The notes: generated by a model not told the origin, from the sequence alone. Positions 17,400-27,269 are shown, numbered from the stretch's first letter. The stretch: DNA of 64,000 nucleotides from Alphaproteobacteria bacterium (GCA_947473475.1 CANJBZ010000012.1:31405-95404); one strand, 5' to 3'. Made by a program: numbers and translations.

Positions 17400-18794
17400 A
17401 TGGATACCTCGCGCGCCCGCGACATCGACGTTGCCGAGCTTCTCGAAACGCGCTCGCTTGGGCGGTTTCAGTGGCTGACGCTGCTGTTCGGGTGTCTCAT
17501 TCTGTTTGTCGATGGCTTGGACTTCAGCGCCATTAATGTGGGTGCCCCGGCCATCCTGCGCGCGTTCCATGCCGAGCGCAGCGCGATGGGTTTCGTGTTC
17601 AGCGCCGGCTTTGTCGGCATCCTCACCGGCAGCCTGTTGTTCGGCTATATCGGCGACAAATTTGGGCGCAAGGCCGGTGCGATTGCGGGTGTGCTTGCCT
17701 ACAGCATCCCGGCGTTGCTGACGGTGTTTGCGACATCGCTCGACCAATTGGCGGTGTTTCGGTTTCTGTCAGGTCTAGGCATGGGCGGTGTGGTGCCCAA
17801 CGTGATTGCGTTGCTGACGGAGACCGCGCCCAAGCCCTATCGCATCACCTTCGTGATGGTCGCCTATATGGGCTATTCGATGGGCAATGCGGTGATCGCG
17901 CAAGTCGCGGCGTGGCTGATTCCATCGCTCGGCTGGACGGTGGTGTTCACCACCGCGGGCGCCGTGGGATTGGCGCTGGCGGTTGCGCTTGTTTTTCTCC
18001 TGCCGGAGTCGATTGCCTATCTCGCCGTCACCAAACCCGGATCGCCGGAGTTGCGGAAGCTCGTGCAACGCGCCGCGCCTGATGTGCGCATCGAACCGGA
18101 AACGCGCCTGGTTTTGCGCCGTCCTGCCGCGCACGAAAAATTCTCGCTGAAGCTGCTCTTCACCGAAGAGCGGCGCATTGCGACGCCGCTTCTGTGGCTT
18201 GGGTTCTTTTCGGAATCGCTGGTCTACATGACGTTTTCGGCGTGGTTCTCGGTTGTGCTGGAACAGGCGGGTTTGCCGCCGACACAAGCGGCGCTCACTT
18301 TCTCCATCGCCTATGTCGGCGCGATGGTCGCTATTCTCGGCCTTGCGCGCTTACTTGATGCGTTCGGACCGAAGGCCAGCATCATCACGGCGCTGGGCGC
18401 CATTGCGGCGTTTCTCGTGCTCGGCACGCCCGGACTCTCCGCAACCGCGATCATGGCGGCGGGCGTGTTGGCGATGTCGTGCTCGTCATCCACCCATCAG
18501 GCGTTGAACGGCATTGTCGGCGGCTTCTATCCAACGGTCGTGCGCAGCAACGGCGTCGGCTATGCGTCGGGCATGGGACGGGCGGCCGCGATCATCGGCC
18601 CGGCCATCGCGGGCTATCTGCTGTCGGCGAATCTGCCGCTTCAAACCGTGCTCGCGGTGATGGTGTCGCCTTATCTGGTTGTCATCGCGGTTTGTCTCGC
18701 ATTGAGCCGGCTCAAAACAAAAATGACGGCGAATGCCGCAGGTAACGAAACGCAGGTTCCGGGGAGAGAATGGTCGCCCGCGACATCGACATAG
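17400..18794 (+). CDS. MFS transporter, aromatic acid/H+ symporter type, copy 1
   Basis: Major facilitator superfamily carrier, 464 aa, about 12 hydrophobic segments. The N-terminus (DIDVAELLETRSLGRFQWLT) and LFGCLILFVDGLDFSAINV are typical of the AAHS group that imports benzoates and similar acids. The loop 2-3 motif GYIGDKFGRKAG is present. ATG 17,400 was preferred to an upstream TTG. Its last 25 bases overlap the start of a second, clearly homologous MFS gene, so both are in one operon with the downstream catabolic genes. Confidence 0.88.
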   Translation: MDTSRARDIDVAELLETRSLGRFQWLTLLFGCLILFVDGLDFSAINVGAPAILRAFHAERSAMGFVFSAGFVGILTGSLLFGYIGDKFGRKAGAIAGVLAYSIPALLTVFATSLDQLAVFRFLSGLGMGGVVPNVIALLTETAPKPYRITFVMVAYMGYSMGNAVIAQVAAWLIPSLGWTVVFTTAGAVGLALAVALVFLLPESIAYLAVTKPGSPELRKLVQRAAPDVRIEPETRLVLRRPAAHEKFSLKLLFTEERRIATPLLWLGFFSESLVYMTFSAWFSVVLEQAGLPPTQAALTFSIAYVGAMVAILGLARLLDAFGPKASIITALGAIAAFLVLGTPGLSATAIMAAGVLAMSCSSSTHQALNGIVGGFYPTVVRSNGVGYASGMGRAAAIIGPAIAGYLLSANLPLQTVLAVMVSPYLVVIAVCLALSRLKTKMTANAAGNETQVPGREWSPATST

Positions 18795-20143
18795 GACCGT
18801 TGCTCGAAAACCGGCGCATCGGCCGGTTTCAGGCGCTGACGCTCTCTTTGGGCGTGCTCACGCTTTTTGTCGATGGGTTCGACTATAGCTCAGTCAATGT
18901 CGGCGCCTCCGCCATTGTCAGTTACTTCGGCGTCGAACGCAGCGCCATGGGATGGGTTTTCAGCATGGGCTATGTCGGCATTTTCGTCGGCACCGTGCTG
19001 TTCGGCATCATTGGCGACAAATTTGGGCGTCGGCCTGCGCTGATTGCAGGTGTGCTTGCCTATAGTCTCCCCGCGCTGGCGACAATGACGGCATCATCGT
19101 TTCAAGACATCATTATGTGGCGCTTTCTCGCAGGGATAGGCATCGGCGGTGTCGTACCGAACGTTATCGCGCTGCTGACCGAAGCGGCGCCCAAACGTCA
19201 TCGCGTCACGTTTGTAATGGCAGCATTCGTTGGTTATTCGACCGGCAACGCCACCATTGCCCAAGTCGCTGCCTGGTTCATTCCGGCTTACGGCTGGCAG
19301 GTTGTGTTTCTTGTCGCGGGCGTCGCAGGCATGGTGTTCTCCATTGTGTTGGCGCTGTTTTTGCCGGAATCGGTTCCGTATCTCGCGGCGACAAAGCCGG
19401 ATTCGCCGAAGTTTCGCGAACTCGTGCGGCGCGCCTTGCCGGAATTGGCGTTGACGCCTGACGACCGGGTGAGTTTGCACCGGCCCACGAGCGAAACGCG
19501 CTTTTCTCTGCGTCTGTTATTTGAATCGTACCGCCGCATTGCGACGCCGCTTCTGTGGATCGCCTTCTTCGCGGAATCGCTGACGTTCATGACGTTCTCG
19601 TCGTGGCTTGCGCTGATCCTTGAATCGGCGGGCCTCTCGGCGCAGCAGGCGACGCTGGCGTTTTCCTATGCCTCGTTCGGCGCGATGATCGCGGTTTTCG
19701 TCCTGGGCCGGTCGATCGACTATTTCGGCCCCATGGCCAGTGTCGTGTCCGCCTCCTTTGCGGTTGCGATGATTATCTATCTCGGCTTTCCCGGCCTTTC
19801 GCCGGCGATGATCGTGGCCGTCGCCGTAGTGGGGCAGGCCGCGGCTTCCGCGACGCATCAATCGCTTAACGGTATTGTCGGCGCGTACTATCCGACGATT
19901 ATTCGCGGCAATGGCGTGGGCATTGCCACGGGCATGGGACGCGTTGCCGCAATCATCGGCCCAGGCGTTGTGGGGTATCTGATAGCCGCGAAAGTGCCGT
20001 TGCGGGAGGTTCTTATTTACATTGCCGCGCCTGATCTGGTTGTTGCCGCCGCTTGCGTCGGTCTGCACCTGTTGCGGCGCAACCCGGAGGCCAAAGCCGA
20101 TTTCGAACGGCCGGCCGCGATTGCGAAAGAGCAAATGGCATGA
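18770..20143 (+). CDS. MFS transporter, aromatic acid/H+ symporter type, copy 2
   Basis: Second MFS carrier (457 aa), homologous along its whole length to the upstream one: DIDIGPLLENRRIGRFQALT, FGIIGDKFGRRPALIAG, MASVVSASFAV. The start is preceded by GGGGAGAG and overlaps the upstream gene by 25 bp; its own stop overlaps the next start (ATGA). A tandem duplication with divergence suggests two related substrates or a heteromeric use. Aromatic or small organic acid uptake is inferred from the family. Confidence 0.88.
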   Translation: MVARDIDIGPLLENRRIGRFQALTLSLGVLTLFVDGFDYSSVNVGASAIVSYFGVERSAMGWVFSMGYVGIFVGTVLFGIIGDKFGRRPALIAGVLAYSLPALATMTASSFQDIIMWRFLAGIGIGGVVPNVIALLTEAAPKRHRVTFVMAAFVGYSTGNATIAQVAAWFIPAYGWQVVFLVAGVAGMVFSIVLALFLPESVPYLAATKPDSPKFRELVRRALPELALTPDDRVSLHRPTSETRFSLRLLFESYRRIATPLLWIAFFAESLTFMTFSSWLALILESAGLSAQQATLAFSYASFGAMIAVFVLGRSIDYFGPMASVVSASFAVAMIIYLGFPGLSPAMIVAVAVVGQAAASATHQSLNGIVGAYYPTIIRGNGVGIATGMGRVAAIIGPGVVGYLIAAKVPLREVLIYIAAPDLVVAAACVGLHLLRRNPEAKADFERPAAIAKEQMA

Positions 20144-20697
20144 GTACAAAAATTCCTCGCCTCGAAATGGATCAGCTTGCGCCCAACGTGCAGGAAACCC
20201 TGGCCGCGCGCGTGAAGCGGCTCGGTTATCTCGGCGAGTTCTTCAAATGCTCCGGGCACAATCCCGATGTGCTCGTCGAATTCATGGAAATGACGGAGGC
20301 GCTGAAGCATTCGCTACCCGACCGGTTGACCGAGGTGGGTTCGCTGACCGTGGCGGGGCTGATGGGCAACGCCTATGAGCGCAACCAGCATGAGCGCCTC
20401 AGCGAGAAGCTTGGCTTCGGGCGCGATTGGGTCGCCGCCGTTAACCGTCTTGAACCCGATGCCGCCGGGCCGCTGAGCGAAGACGAACGCGCGGTTCAAC
20501 GGCTGGCGATTGCCGTCGTCGAGCGGCGCGGCCATGGCGTCGAAAAAGAACTGGACGCCGCGATAGAGCGCATCGGCTATGCCCAAGCCATGGCGGCGTT
20601 GTTTCTGATCGGCCGCTATGTCATGCACGCTTACGTGGTGAACGCGCTGAACCTGGCGCCACCGGTGCCATCGATCTTCGCCGGAGAAAAAGCGTGA
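20140..20697 (+). CDS. Carboxymuconolactone decarboxylase-like protein
   Basis: Alpha-helical protein of 185 aa resembling the CMD/AhpD fold: EFFKCSGHNPDVLVEFMEM, LTVAGLMGNAYERNQHERL with a Glu...His pair at the place used by decarboxylases, and no AhpD CxxC. The start at 20,140 forms ATGA with the MFS stop, and its own stop overlaps the next GTG start (GTGA). Within this operon it may act on a lactone or beta-keto acid, but that is inference. Confidence 0.75.
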   Translation: MSTKIPRLEMDQLAPNVQETLAARVKRLGYLGEFFKCSGHNPDVLVEFMEMTEALKHSLPDRLTEVGSLTVAGLMGNAYERNQHERLSEKLGFGRDWVAAVNRLEPDAAGPLSEDERAVQRLAIAVVERRGHGVEKELDAAIERIGYAQAMAALFLIGRYVMHAYVVNALNLAPPVPSIFAGEKA

Positions 20698-21683
20698 GCG
20701 ATCCCCTCTGGATCACCGAGCAAGACGTCGTTGAGGTCATCAGCCTGCCCGAAGCGATTCCGGCTTTGGAGGCGGGGCTTGCGCTTGAAGCGGCGGGTTC
20801 GGCCCGCAACATGGAAAAGACCCATCAGATTTGGGGTGGGCACCACACGCTGCATGCCATCGGTGCGGTGGTGGAGGGCGCGCATGTCGTCGGCACGAAA
20901 ACCTGGGCGCATACCGCAGGCGGCGCGACCCCGCTGGTGACATTGTGGAACAGCGACACCGGCAAGCTGGAAGCGATCATTGAAGCGTTCGCCTTGGGCC
21001 AGATGCGCACGGGCGGCATTTCCGGCGTTGCGACGGGATGCATGGCCAAAGCCGATGCGGACGATCTCGCCATTATCGGCACCGGCAAGCAGTCGATGAC
21101 GCAGGTGGTGGCCGTCAACGCGGTGCGTCCGCTGAAGCGCATCCGCGTGTTCAGTCCCACCGCGGAAAACCGCCGCGCGTTTCTGGCGCGGCTGGAAAAG
21201 CTGTTTCCGACGGCCACGCTCGTGGAAGCGGCGTCCGTAGAAGAGGCCGTGAAAGACGCGCCGATCATCACGCTGGTCACGCGCGCGCGCACGCCGGTAT
21301 TGACCGCGAGCATGATTGCGCGCGGGGCGCATCTAAATGCGGTTGGCGCGATTACGCCTGAACGCGAAGAATTCACGCAGGATGTGTTCGATCGCATCTC
21401 CGTGATTGCCGTCGACATGGTCGAGTCGGTGAAATCGCTGAGCGCCGAATTCCGCAAACGCTTCGGCGATGGCGACTGGTCGCAAGTGCGGCCGCTGTCC
21501 GAGCTGGTCGCCGCGAAAGCCGAACGCCCGAAAGATGCTGACATAACGCTGTTTAAAGCCATGGGCATGGGACTTTCCGATCTCGCCCTTGGCATCGAAA
21601 TATTGAAGCGCGTGCGCGCAAAAGGGCTTGGGCGAGCGATGCCGCATCCCAAGCCCGCGCAGCCGCGCCTTACCCAGTCATGA
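20694..21683 (+). CDS. Ornithine cyclodeaminase / mu-crystallin family protein
   Basis: NAD(P)-dependent dehydrogenase of the OCD/mu-crystallin family, 329 aa, GTG start in a GTGA overlap. The Rossmann motif is ADDLAIIGTGKQSMTQV (about residues 121-137), followed by VRPLKRIRVFSPTAENR. The family includes ornithine cyclodeaminase, alanine dehydrogenase and imine reductases, so the reaction is not decided by homology alone. In context it might handle an imine or amino acid intermediate of the pathway encoded around it. Confidence 0.85.
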   Translation: MSDPLWITEQDVVEVISLPEAIPALEAGLALEAAGSARNMEKTHQIWGGHHTLHAIGAVVEGAHVVGTKTWAHTAGGATPLVTLWNSDTGKLEAIIEAFALGQMRTGGISGVATGCMAKADADDLAIIGTGKQSMTQVVAVNAVRPLKRIRVFSPTAENRRAFLARLEKLFPTATLVEAASVEEAVKDAPIITLVTRARTPVLTASMIARGAHLNAVGAITPEREEFTQDVFDRISVIAVDMVESVKSLSAEFRKRFGDGDWSQVRPLSELVAAKAERPKDADITLFKAMGMGLSDLALGIEILKRVRAKGLGRAMPHPKPAQPRLTQS

Positions 21684-21698
21684 CATCAGGAGTGGAAG

Positions 21699-22781
21699 AT
21701 GAATAACTATTTCCGCGATCAGACGGGCCTGTCCCCCAAACCGCTCGATCTTTGGGAGCCGATCGTCATCCCGAAGGAAGTCATCGACGCCGAAATCGAC
21801 CGGCTGGCATCCTTGCCGCAACCGGCCAATGGACGCCGCCGTTCGGCCTTTGTGCATCCGCGCAATCAGAAATCTGAAGGCTTGGCGCCAGGCATCCAGG
21901 TGACGTTGGATGTGTTGAAACCCGGCGAACGCACCGTGGCGTTTCGTCAGAACTCGACGCAGGTGAATTTCGTCATTCAGGGCAAGGGTTCGTCTTTCGT
22001 CGGCGGCAAGCATGTCGATGTCGGGCTGTACGACGTGTGGAACACGCCGTCGATGCACCCCTATTGGCATCACAACACGGGCGATGAGCTGTTCGTGCGG
22101 CTGACCTATTCCAACGCCGCGCTGCTCGACATGATGAATGTTCACTATGCGGAGGAAAATCCCTCCCCGGTCGAAGCGGTGCCGCATGAAGAAATGTCAG
22201 AGGAGGACAAGAAGCGCCGCTCCAGCCCCTTCGGCACCTTCAAGCTGAACGACGAGGGCGCCTATTTGATGCCCTACGAAATCCTCATCAGTCCGCCGAC
22301 GGTGCATTCGCCCGCGCTGCATTGGCCGTGGCAGGAGGTGAAGTCGCACTTGGATAAGCTCGAAGCGTTGGGCAAAGATTACGTCGGACGCCGCTTGTAT
22401 CTGCTCTACAATCCGATGACCGGCCGCACGAATGGCACCACGCCGAACTTCTTCGCCACCATGACAATCCGCCCGCCAAAGATCGTGGATCGTCCGCACC
22501 GCCACACCTCAGCGGCGATCAACTATTACTTCCACGGCAGCGGGCGCTCCACGGTGGAAGGCAAAGTCTATCAGTGGAAAGCGGGCGATCTGATGCTGTC
22601 GGCGCCGGGATGGGCGGTACACAACCACGCCTCGTACGACGATTATGTCTATGAGTTGACGGTCCAGGATCAGCCGCTGAACATCGCGATGGAGAGCCTC
22701 TTGTGGCAGGAAAGCCTGAAGTTGCCGATGGCTGTGCTGGGCGTTCAGGAAGGCGTTGGCACCAATCGGGCGGCGGGCTGA
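21699..22781 (+). CDS. Double-cupin protein, gentisate 1,2-dioxygenase-like
   Basis: Bicupin of 360 aa with a good AGGAG ribosome site. The first cupin has MHPYWHHNTGDELFVRL, the second RPHRHTSAAINYYFHGSG and later APGWAVHNHAS, which supply His ligands as in gentisate/1-hydroxy-2-naphthoate dioxygenases. It probably opens an aromatic ring or acts on a related substrate using Fe(II). The operon also encodes aldolases that could process the product. The exact substrate is unknown. Confidence 0.78.
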   Translation: MNNYFRDQTGLSPKPLDLWEPIVIPKEVIDAEIDRLASLPQPANGRRRSAFVHPRNQKSEGLAPGIQVTLDVLKPGERTVAFRQNSTQVNFVIQGKGSSFVGGKHVDVGLYDVWNTPSMHPYWHHNTGDELFVRLTYSNAALLDMMNVHYAEENPSPVEAVPHEEMSEEDKKRRSSPFGTFKLNDEGAYLMPYEILISPPTVHSPALHWPWQEVKSHLDKLEALGKDYVGRRLYLLYNPMTGRTNGTTPNFFATMTIRPPKIVDRPHRHTSAAINYYFHGSGRSTVEGKVYQWKAGDLMLSAPGWAVHNHASYDDYVYELTVQDQPLNIAMESLLWQESLKLPMAVLGVQEGVGTNRAAG

Positions 22782-22782
22782 T

Positions 22783-23685
22783 ATGATCCGGCTCGATGAC
22801 AAGGCTCTGAAGGGCTCATTCCCTCCGGTCGTGACGCCGTTCAAAGAAGACGGCTCCGTCGATTACGACACCTATGCGAAACTCGTCGACTTTCACGCCA
22901 AAGGCGGATCGGCCGGCGTCGTGGTTACCGGCACCACGGGCGAGCCGTCGGCGCTGACGACGGACGAGCGCATTCTGTTGGTAAAAGTGGCGATCGACGC
23001 CGCTGCCAAGCGCATTCAGGTGGTTGCCGCGACGGGCACGCAGAATCACGCCGACACGGTGGTGATGACTGAAGCCGCCACACGCGCCGGCGCAGATGCG
23101 CTCTTGATCGTGACGCCCTATTTCATCCGCCCGCCGCAGCGCGGGCTGGAAGCGTATTATCTGGATCTGTGCAAGCGCACCGATCTGCCGGTAATGATTT
23201 ATCACATTCCCGGTCGCGCGGCGGTGAACGTGACCGCCGAAACGGTGGTGCGTATCGCCGATGCTGCGCCAAATTTGGTTGGCATCAAACATGCGGTGAG
23301 CGAGCTGTCGCTGGTGTCCGATCTGATCGCGCGGCTCGGCACGGAATTCCGCATTCATGTCGGCCTGGAAGACTTGTCGTTCCCGATGGTGTGCCTTGGC
23401 GCGCACGGGCTGATGAATGCGGTCGGCAATCTCCTGCCCGGCAAGGTACAGGAGCTTTACGCGGTCACCGCCGCGGGCGATCTGAAACGCGGGCGCGCCT
23501 TGCATTATGAACTCTGGGAATTGAACCAGGCGATTTTCTTCGACACCAACCCGATACCGATGAAATACATGATGATGCGACTGGGCCTTTTGCCGAACGA
23601 AGTTCACCGCTTGCCGATGGTTTCGACCACGCCGGAATTGCGCGCCAAGTGTGACGGCGTTCTGCAGCGCGCGGGGCTGATCTGA
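22783..23685 (+). CDS. Dihydrodipicolinate synthase family aldolase
   Basis: Class I aldolase/lyase of the DapA/NanA superfamily, 300 aa. Hallmarks: GTTGEPSALTTDER, the Tyr of MIYHIPGRAAVN, and the Schiff-base lysine in LVGIKHAVSE. ATG 22,783 follows the cupin stop at once; a longer frame from 22,756 overlaps that gene. In a catabolic operon it is more likely a 2-keto-acid aldolase than lysine-biosynthetic DapA. It overlaps the next gene (TGATG). Confidence 0.88.
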   Translation: MIRLDDKALKGSFPPVVTPFKEDGSVDYDTYAKLVDFHAKGGSAGVVVTGTTGEPSALTTDERILLVKVAIDAAAKRIQVVAATGTQNHADTVVMTEAATRAGADALLIVTPYFIRPPQRGLEAYYLDLCKRTDLPVMIYHIPGRAAVNVTAETVVRIADAAPNLVGIKHAVSELSLVSDLIARLGTEFRIHVGLEDLSFPMVCLGAHGLMNAVGNLLPGKVQELYAVTAAGDLKRGRALHYELWELNQAIFFDTNPIPMKYMMMRLGLLPNEVHRLPMVSTTPELRAKCDGVLQRAGLI

Positions 23686-24413
23686 TGGATCGTGCTCTTG
23701 CCGACATCGATCCGGCGCTGATCGAAGACATGGTCGATGCCAATCATATTCTCTATCATTTGGGCGTCGTAGACGGCTTCGGTCATGTCAGCGCGCGCGA
23801 TCCGAACGATCCCTCGCGCTTCATCATCTCGCGCAGCATGGCCCCCGCGCTGGTGGGGGCGGACGATCTGATGTCCATTCATCTGGACGGTCGTCCGGTG
23901 TCCGACAACGCGCCAACGGCGTATCTGGAACGCTTTATCCACGGCGAGATTTACCGCGCACGCCCCGATGTGGTGGCTGTGGTTCACAGCCATTCGGCGG
24001 CCGTGATTCCGTTCTGCATCGTGTCCACGGCGACGTTGAAACCCGTCTACCACATGAGCGGCTTCATCGGCGAAGGCGCCCCCGTTTTCGAAATCCGGGA
24101 CACGGCCGGTTCGTCCAGTGACATGCTGGTCCGCAGTAATGAGTTAGGCGCCGCGCTGGCGCGTTCTTTGGGCGGCAACAATATCGTCTTGATGCGCGGC
24201 CACGGCTCGACGGTGATCGGCTTCAATCTCCGCCAAGCCGTCTATCGCGCCGTCTACGCCGAACTGAACGCCAAGCTGCAAGCCGAAGCCCTGCGGCTCG
24301 GTACGCCGAATTATCTAACGCTTGGCGAAGCGGTGGAATCGGCCAAAGCCAACGATGGCCAACAAAACCGCTCCTGGGAACTGTGGAAGCGCGAAGTTCG
24401 CGGCGAGCGCTAA
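23685..24413 (+). CDS. Class II aldolase/adducin family protein
   Basis: Zinc-dependent class II aldolase/adducin domain, 242 aa. Motifs: HVSARDPNDPSRFIISR, VVAVVHSHSAAVIPF with the metal-binding HSH, and VLMRGHGSTVIG with the third His. The start shares a base with the stop of the DHDPS-like gene. It probably cleaves or decarboxylates a hydroxy-acid product of this pathway. It is the last gene of the tightly overlapping operon. Confidence 0.88.
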   Translation: MDRALADIDPALIEDMVDANHILYHLGVVDGFGHVSARDPNDPSRFIISRSMAPALVGADDLMSIHLDGRPVSDNAPTAYLERFIHGEIYRARPDVVAVVHSHSAAVIPFCIVSTATLKPVYHMSGFIGEGAPVFEIRDTAGSSSDMLVRSNELGAALARSLGGNNIVLMRGHGSTVIGFNLRQAVYRAVYAELNAKLQAEALRLGTPNYLTLGEAVESAKANDGQQNRSWELWKREVRGER

Positions 24414-24467
24414 ATACGTTCGGCGGCGGTGAGGGCCAAGCATAGGCGCTGAGAAGGAGTAACGATC

Positions 24468-25997
24468 GTGAAGTTACGAAATTACTTTCTCAGTTCTTTG
24501 CTTGTGCTCACCCTTGCCGGGCCGGCGCTTTCGCAAACCGGCGCAATATCCGCCGATCTCGTTCAAAAGACCTCACAGGCCAATTTCGCGGAATTTTTTG
24601 ACCTGCTGTCGTTGCCGAATGATGCGGTGAACGCGCAGGACATTCAGAAAAATGCCGGGTGGCTGGAGACGGCGTTTCGCAAGCGTGGGTTTACGACCAG
24701 GCAATTGCCAAATGACGGTAAGCCTCTTGTCTATGCGGAATTTACGCGCAAGGCGGCAAACGCAAAAACCGTTTTGTTCTACATCCATTTTGACGGACAG
24801 CCCGTCGTTCCCGAGCAATGGGCGCAGAAGACGCCCTGGAATGCCGTCCTGAAACAGCGTGACGCCAAGGGCGCGTGGCATGACATCGACCGCAATCAGC
24901 TGTTGAATGGGCGCATCGATCCGGAATGGCGTTTATTCGGGCGTTCGACGTCGGACGACAAAGGTCCGATTATGATGTTCTTGACGGCCTTCGATGTGCT
25001 GAAGGCAGCGAACCAAAATCCGGCGATCAATGTGAAGGTTCTTCTCGATAGTGAAGAAGAAAAAGGCTCACCGCAGATTGGCAAGGTTGCGCTGGCGAAC
25101 CGCGATCTCCTGAAGTCCGATGCTATCGTCATCAATGACGGGCCGATGCATGAGAGCAACCGGCCAACGATTGTCTTTGGCAATCGCGGGGACACGCCTG
25201 TGCGGCTCACGGTCTATGGGCCCAAAAGCAATCTTCACAGCGGCCATTACGGCAATTACGCACCCAATCCCGCGCAGCTGCTTTCGGCGCTGCTCGCCAG
25301 CATGAAGGACGATGACGGCCGCGTGACCGTCGCTAGATATTATGACGGCGTCAAACTCAGCGACGACGACAGGAAGCTGCTTGCGGCGGTGCCGGATGAC
25401 GAAGAAGCGCTTGTGAAGCGGCTCGGCATTTCCAAACCGGAAAAAGTTGGTCGCAACTATCAGGAGGCGCTGCAATATCCCTCGCTTAACATCCGCGGTA
25501 TGGCGGCGGCGTCCATCGGCGACAAGGTCGCTAACATCATCCCGGCCTTTGCGGTCGCCGAGCTCGATCTTCGCACCGTGCCGGGCGCCGACCCGGCCTA
25601 CCTCACAGCGGCGCTCGAACGGCACATTCGCGGCAAAGGCTATTACCTCACCAAGGGCGAACCGACAGACGCCGAGCGCGCGAAATACGACAAGATCGCC
25701 TCGCTGGTTCCTGGCGGTGGAAGCAAAGCGGCGATTGTCGCGCCAGATTCACCCGCCGGGAAATGGGCGCAGACCGCTTTGGCGGTTGGCGGAAACGCCC
25801 AAAGCGTCGTGCGCATCCGCATGATGGGTGGAAGCGTACCGACGGACAAACTGGTCGATGCACTGCAAACGCCGTTTTTGCTGGTGCCCCTCGTGAACAA
25901 CGACAACAACCAACACAGTTTCGACGAGAATCTGCGCATCGGTCATTTCTTCGAGGGCACACGCGCGTTTGCAAACCTCGTCACCACGCCGTTTTAA
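24468..25997 (+). CDS. Exported M20/M25/M40 family metallohydrolase
   Basis: M20-type zinc peptidase, 509 aa, GTG start after GAAGGAG. The signal peptide is about residues 1-23 (ending PALSQT). Metal motifs: FYIHFDGQPVVP, GRSTSDDKGPIM, LLDSEEEKGSP, and a C-terminal NDNNQHSFDENLR. The sequence is long for the family because of a large dimerisation insertion. It is 54 bp after the aldolase operon and may be expressed with it. Substrate not readable. Confidence 0.88.
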   Translation: MKLRNYFLSSLLVLTLAGPALSQTGAISADLVQKTSQANFAEFFDLLSLPNDAVNAQDIQKNAGWLETAFRKRGFTTRQLPNDGKPLVYAEFTRKAANAKTVLFYIHFDGQPVVPEQWAQKTPWNAVLKQRDAKGAWHDIDRNQLLNGRIDPEWRLFGRSTSDDKGPIMMFLTAFDVLKAANQNPAINVKVLLDSEEEKGSPQIGKVALANRDLLKSDAIVINDGPMHESNRPTIVFGNRGDTPVRLTVYGPKSNLHSGHYGNYAPNPAQLLSALLASMKDDDGRVTVARYYDGVKLSDDDRKLLAAVPDDEEALVKRLGISKPEKVGRNYQEALQYPSLNIRGMAAASIGDKVANIIPAFAVAELDLRTVPGADPAYLTAALERHIRGKGYYLTKGEPTDAERAKYDKIASLVPGGGSKAAIVAPDSPAGKWAQTALAVGGNAQSVVRIRMMGGSVPTDKLVDALQTPFLLVPLVNNDNNQHSFDENLRIGHFFEGTRAFANLVTTPF

Positions 25998-26026
25998 TCA
26001 AGTTTCGGATTCGATTTACCCACCTA

Positions 26027-26123
26027 TGTCATGGCCCGGCTTGACCGGGCCATCCAGCAGGCGCGCGTCCGTGCGCCATTGAGTCTGTGTCGCCTGGATG
26101 GCCCGCTTTTGCGGGCCATGACA
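26027..26123. repeat. Palindromic intergenic repeat (TGTCATGGCCCG type)
   Basis: TGTCATGGCCCG at 26,027-26,038 is the reverse complement of CGGGCCATGACA at 26,112-26,123, with inner CCATCCAG/CTGGATGG and a small GACCGGGC hairpin. It sits between two convergent genes. Confidence 0.78.
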
Positions 26124-26153
26124 CTGCGATTAAATGCGAACGAAGTATCTAGA

Positions 26154-27269
26154 CTAGACGGTGGCGAGAGCCACGGTGTGTTCGGCGGCGAAGGTGAGTG
26201 TGACGGCGTCGCCTTTGGCGGCGGCGCCTGACAGCGTGCGCACGATGATTTCGTTGGCGCCGGCTTGGACCAGATATTCGACCATTTCGCCCAGATAGAT
26301 TTCGCGGATGACGTGCCCGGCCAAGCGGTTTGTGTTCGGATCGCGCTCTTCAACGCTGTTCACCTTGCGGATGGCGATGTGCTCCGGCCGTATTACCAGC
26401 GCAACCTTGCTCTGCGCCGCCGCTGCGTTCGGGAAAAGGCACAGCAATTCGCCCATATCTGTTGCTACGGGGGAGATAGTTTCCGCCGCGGCATTCCTTG
26501 TCAGCGTGCCCCGTAGGAGGTTCGTGCGGCCGATGAAATTGGCGACAAATTCGGACGCCGGACGGCTGTAGATTTCCTTGGGCATGCCGAGCTGCACGAT
26601 GCGGCCTTCGTTCATTACCGCAATGCGGTCGGAGATCGCCAGCGCTTCGGCTTGATCGTGCGTCACGTAAACCGCAGTGACGCCGGTTTCCTGTTGCAGC
26701 CGTTTCAGCTCGACGCGCATCTGCTCGCGCAATTGCGCATCCAGATTCGACAAGGGTTCGTCCAGCAGCAAAAGCCGCGGCTCCCGCGTGAGCGCGCGTG
26801 CCAAGGCGAGGCGCTGCTGTTGGCCGCCGGACAATTGCGGCGCAGGACGTTTGGCGTAGGCATTGAGCCCGACAAGTTCGAGCGTGCGCATGACTTTGGT
26901 CTCGATCTCGCGCTCGCTGTGTTTGCGGCCCCGCGATACGCGAAGAGGATAGGCGGCGTTCTCGAACACGGTCATATGCGGCCAGATGGCGTAGGACTGA
27001 AACACCATGCCGATGTTGCGATCGTACAGCGCGACATTCACGCCGGATTGCGAATTGAACATTTCCTGCCCGCCGATCGCGATGCGACCGGTATCGGGCG
27101 TCTCGAGCCCGGCGACCGCGCGCAGCGTCGTCGTCTTGCCGCAGCCGGACGGCCCCAGCAGCGTGAACAACTCGCCTTCGCGCAGCGTAAAGCTCGCGCC
27201 CAGCACGCCTCCGCCGGGCCTGCCGTCAAAGGCAGTATATTGTTTCTTCAGATTCTCGACGTGCAGCAA
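26154..27269 (-). CDS. ABC transporter ATP-binding protein (iron/polyamine type)
   Basis: Importer-type ABC ATPase with a C-terminal TOBE region, as in FbpC/PotA. Walker A GPSGCGKTT, signature LSGGQQQRLALARAL, Walker B LLLLDEPLSNLD and the switch His in YVTHDQAEAL are all intact. 371 aa. The start appears to be TTG at 27,269, with a GGAGG site that lies within a palindromic repeat. The binding protein is just upstream, but no permease gene exists in the window, so the transporter is incomplete here. Confidence 0.87.
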   Translation of the reverse strand: MLHVENLKKQYTAFDGRPGGGVLGASFTLREGELFTLLGPSGCGKTTTLRAVAGLETPDTGRIAIGGQEMFNSQSGVNVALYDRNIGMVFQSYAIWPHMTVFENAAYPLRVSRGRKHSEREIETKVMRTLELVGLNAYAKRPAPQLSGGQQQRLALARALTREPRLLLLDEPLSNLDAQLREQMRVELKRLQQETGVTAVYVTHDQAEALAISDRIAVMNEGRIVQLGMPKEIYSRPASEFVANFIGRTNLLRGTLTRNAAAETISPVATDMGELLCLFPNAAAAQSKVALVIRPEHIAIRKVNSVEERDPNTNRLAGHVIREIYLGEMVEYLVQAGANEIIVRTLSGAAAKGDAVTLTFAAEHTVALATV

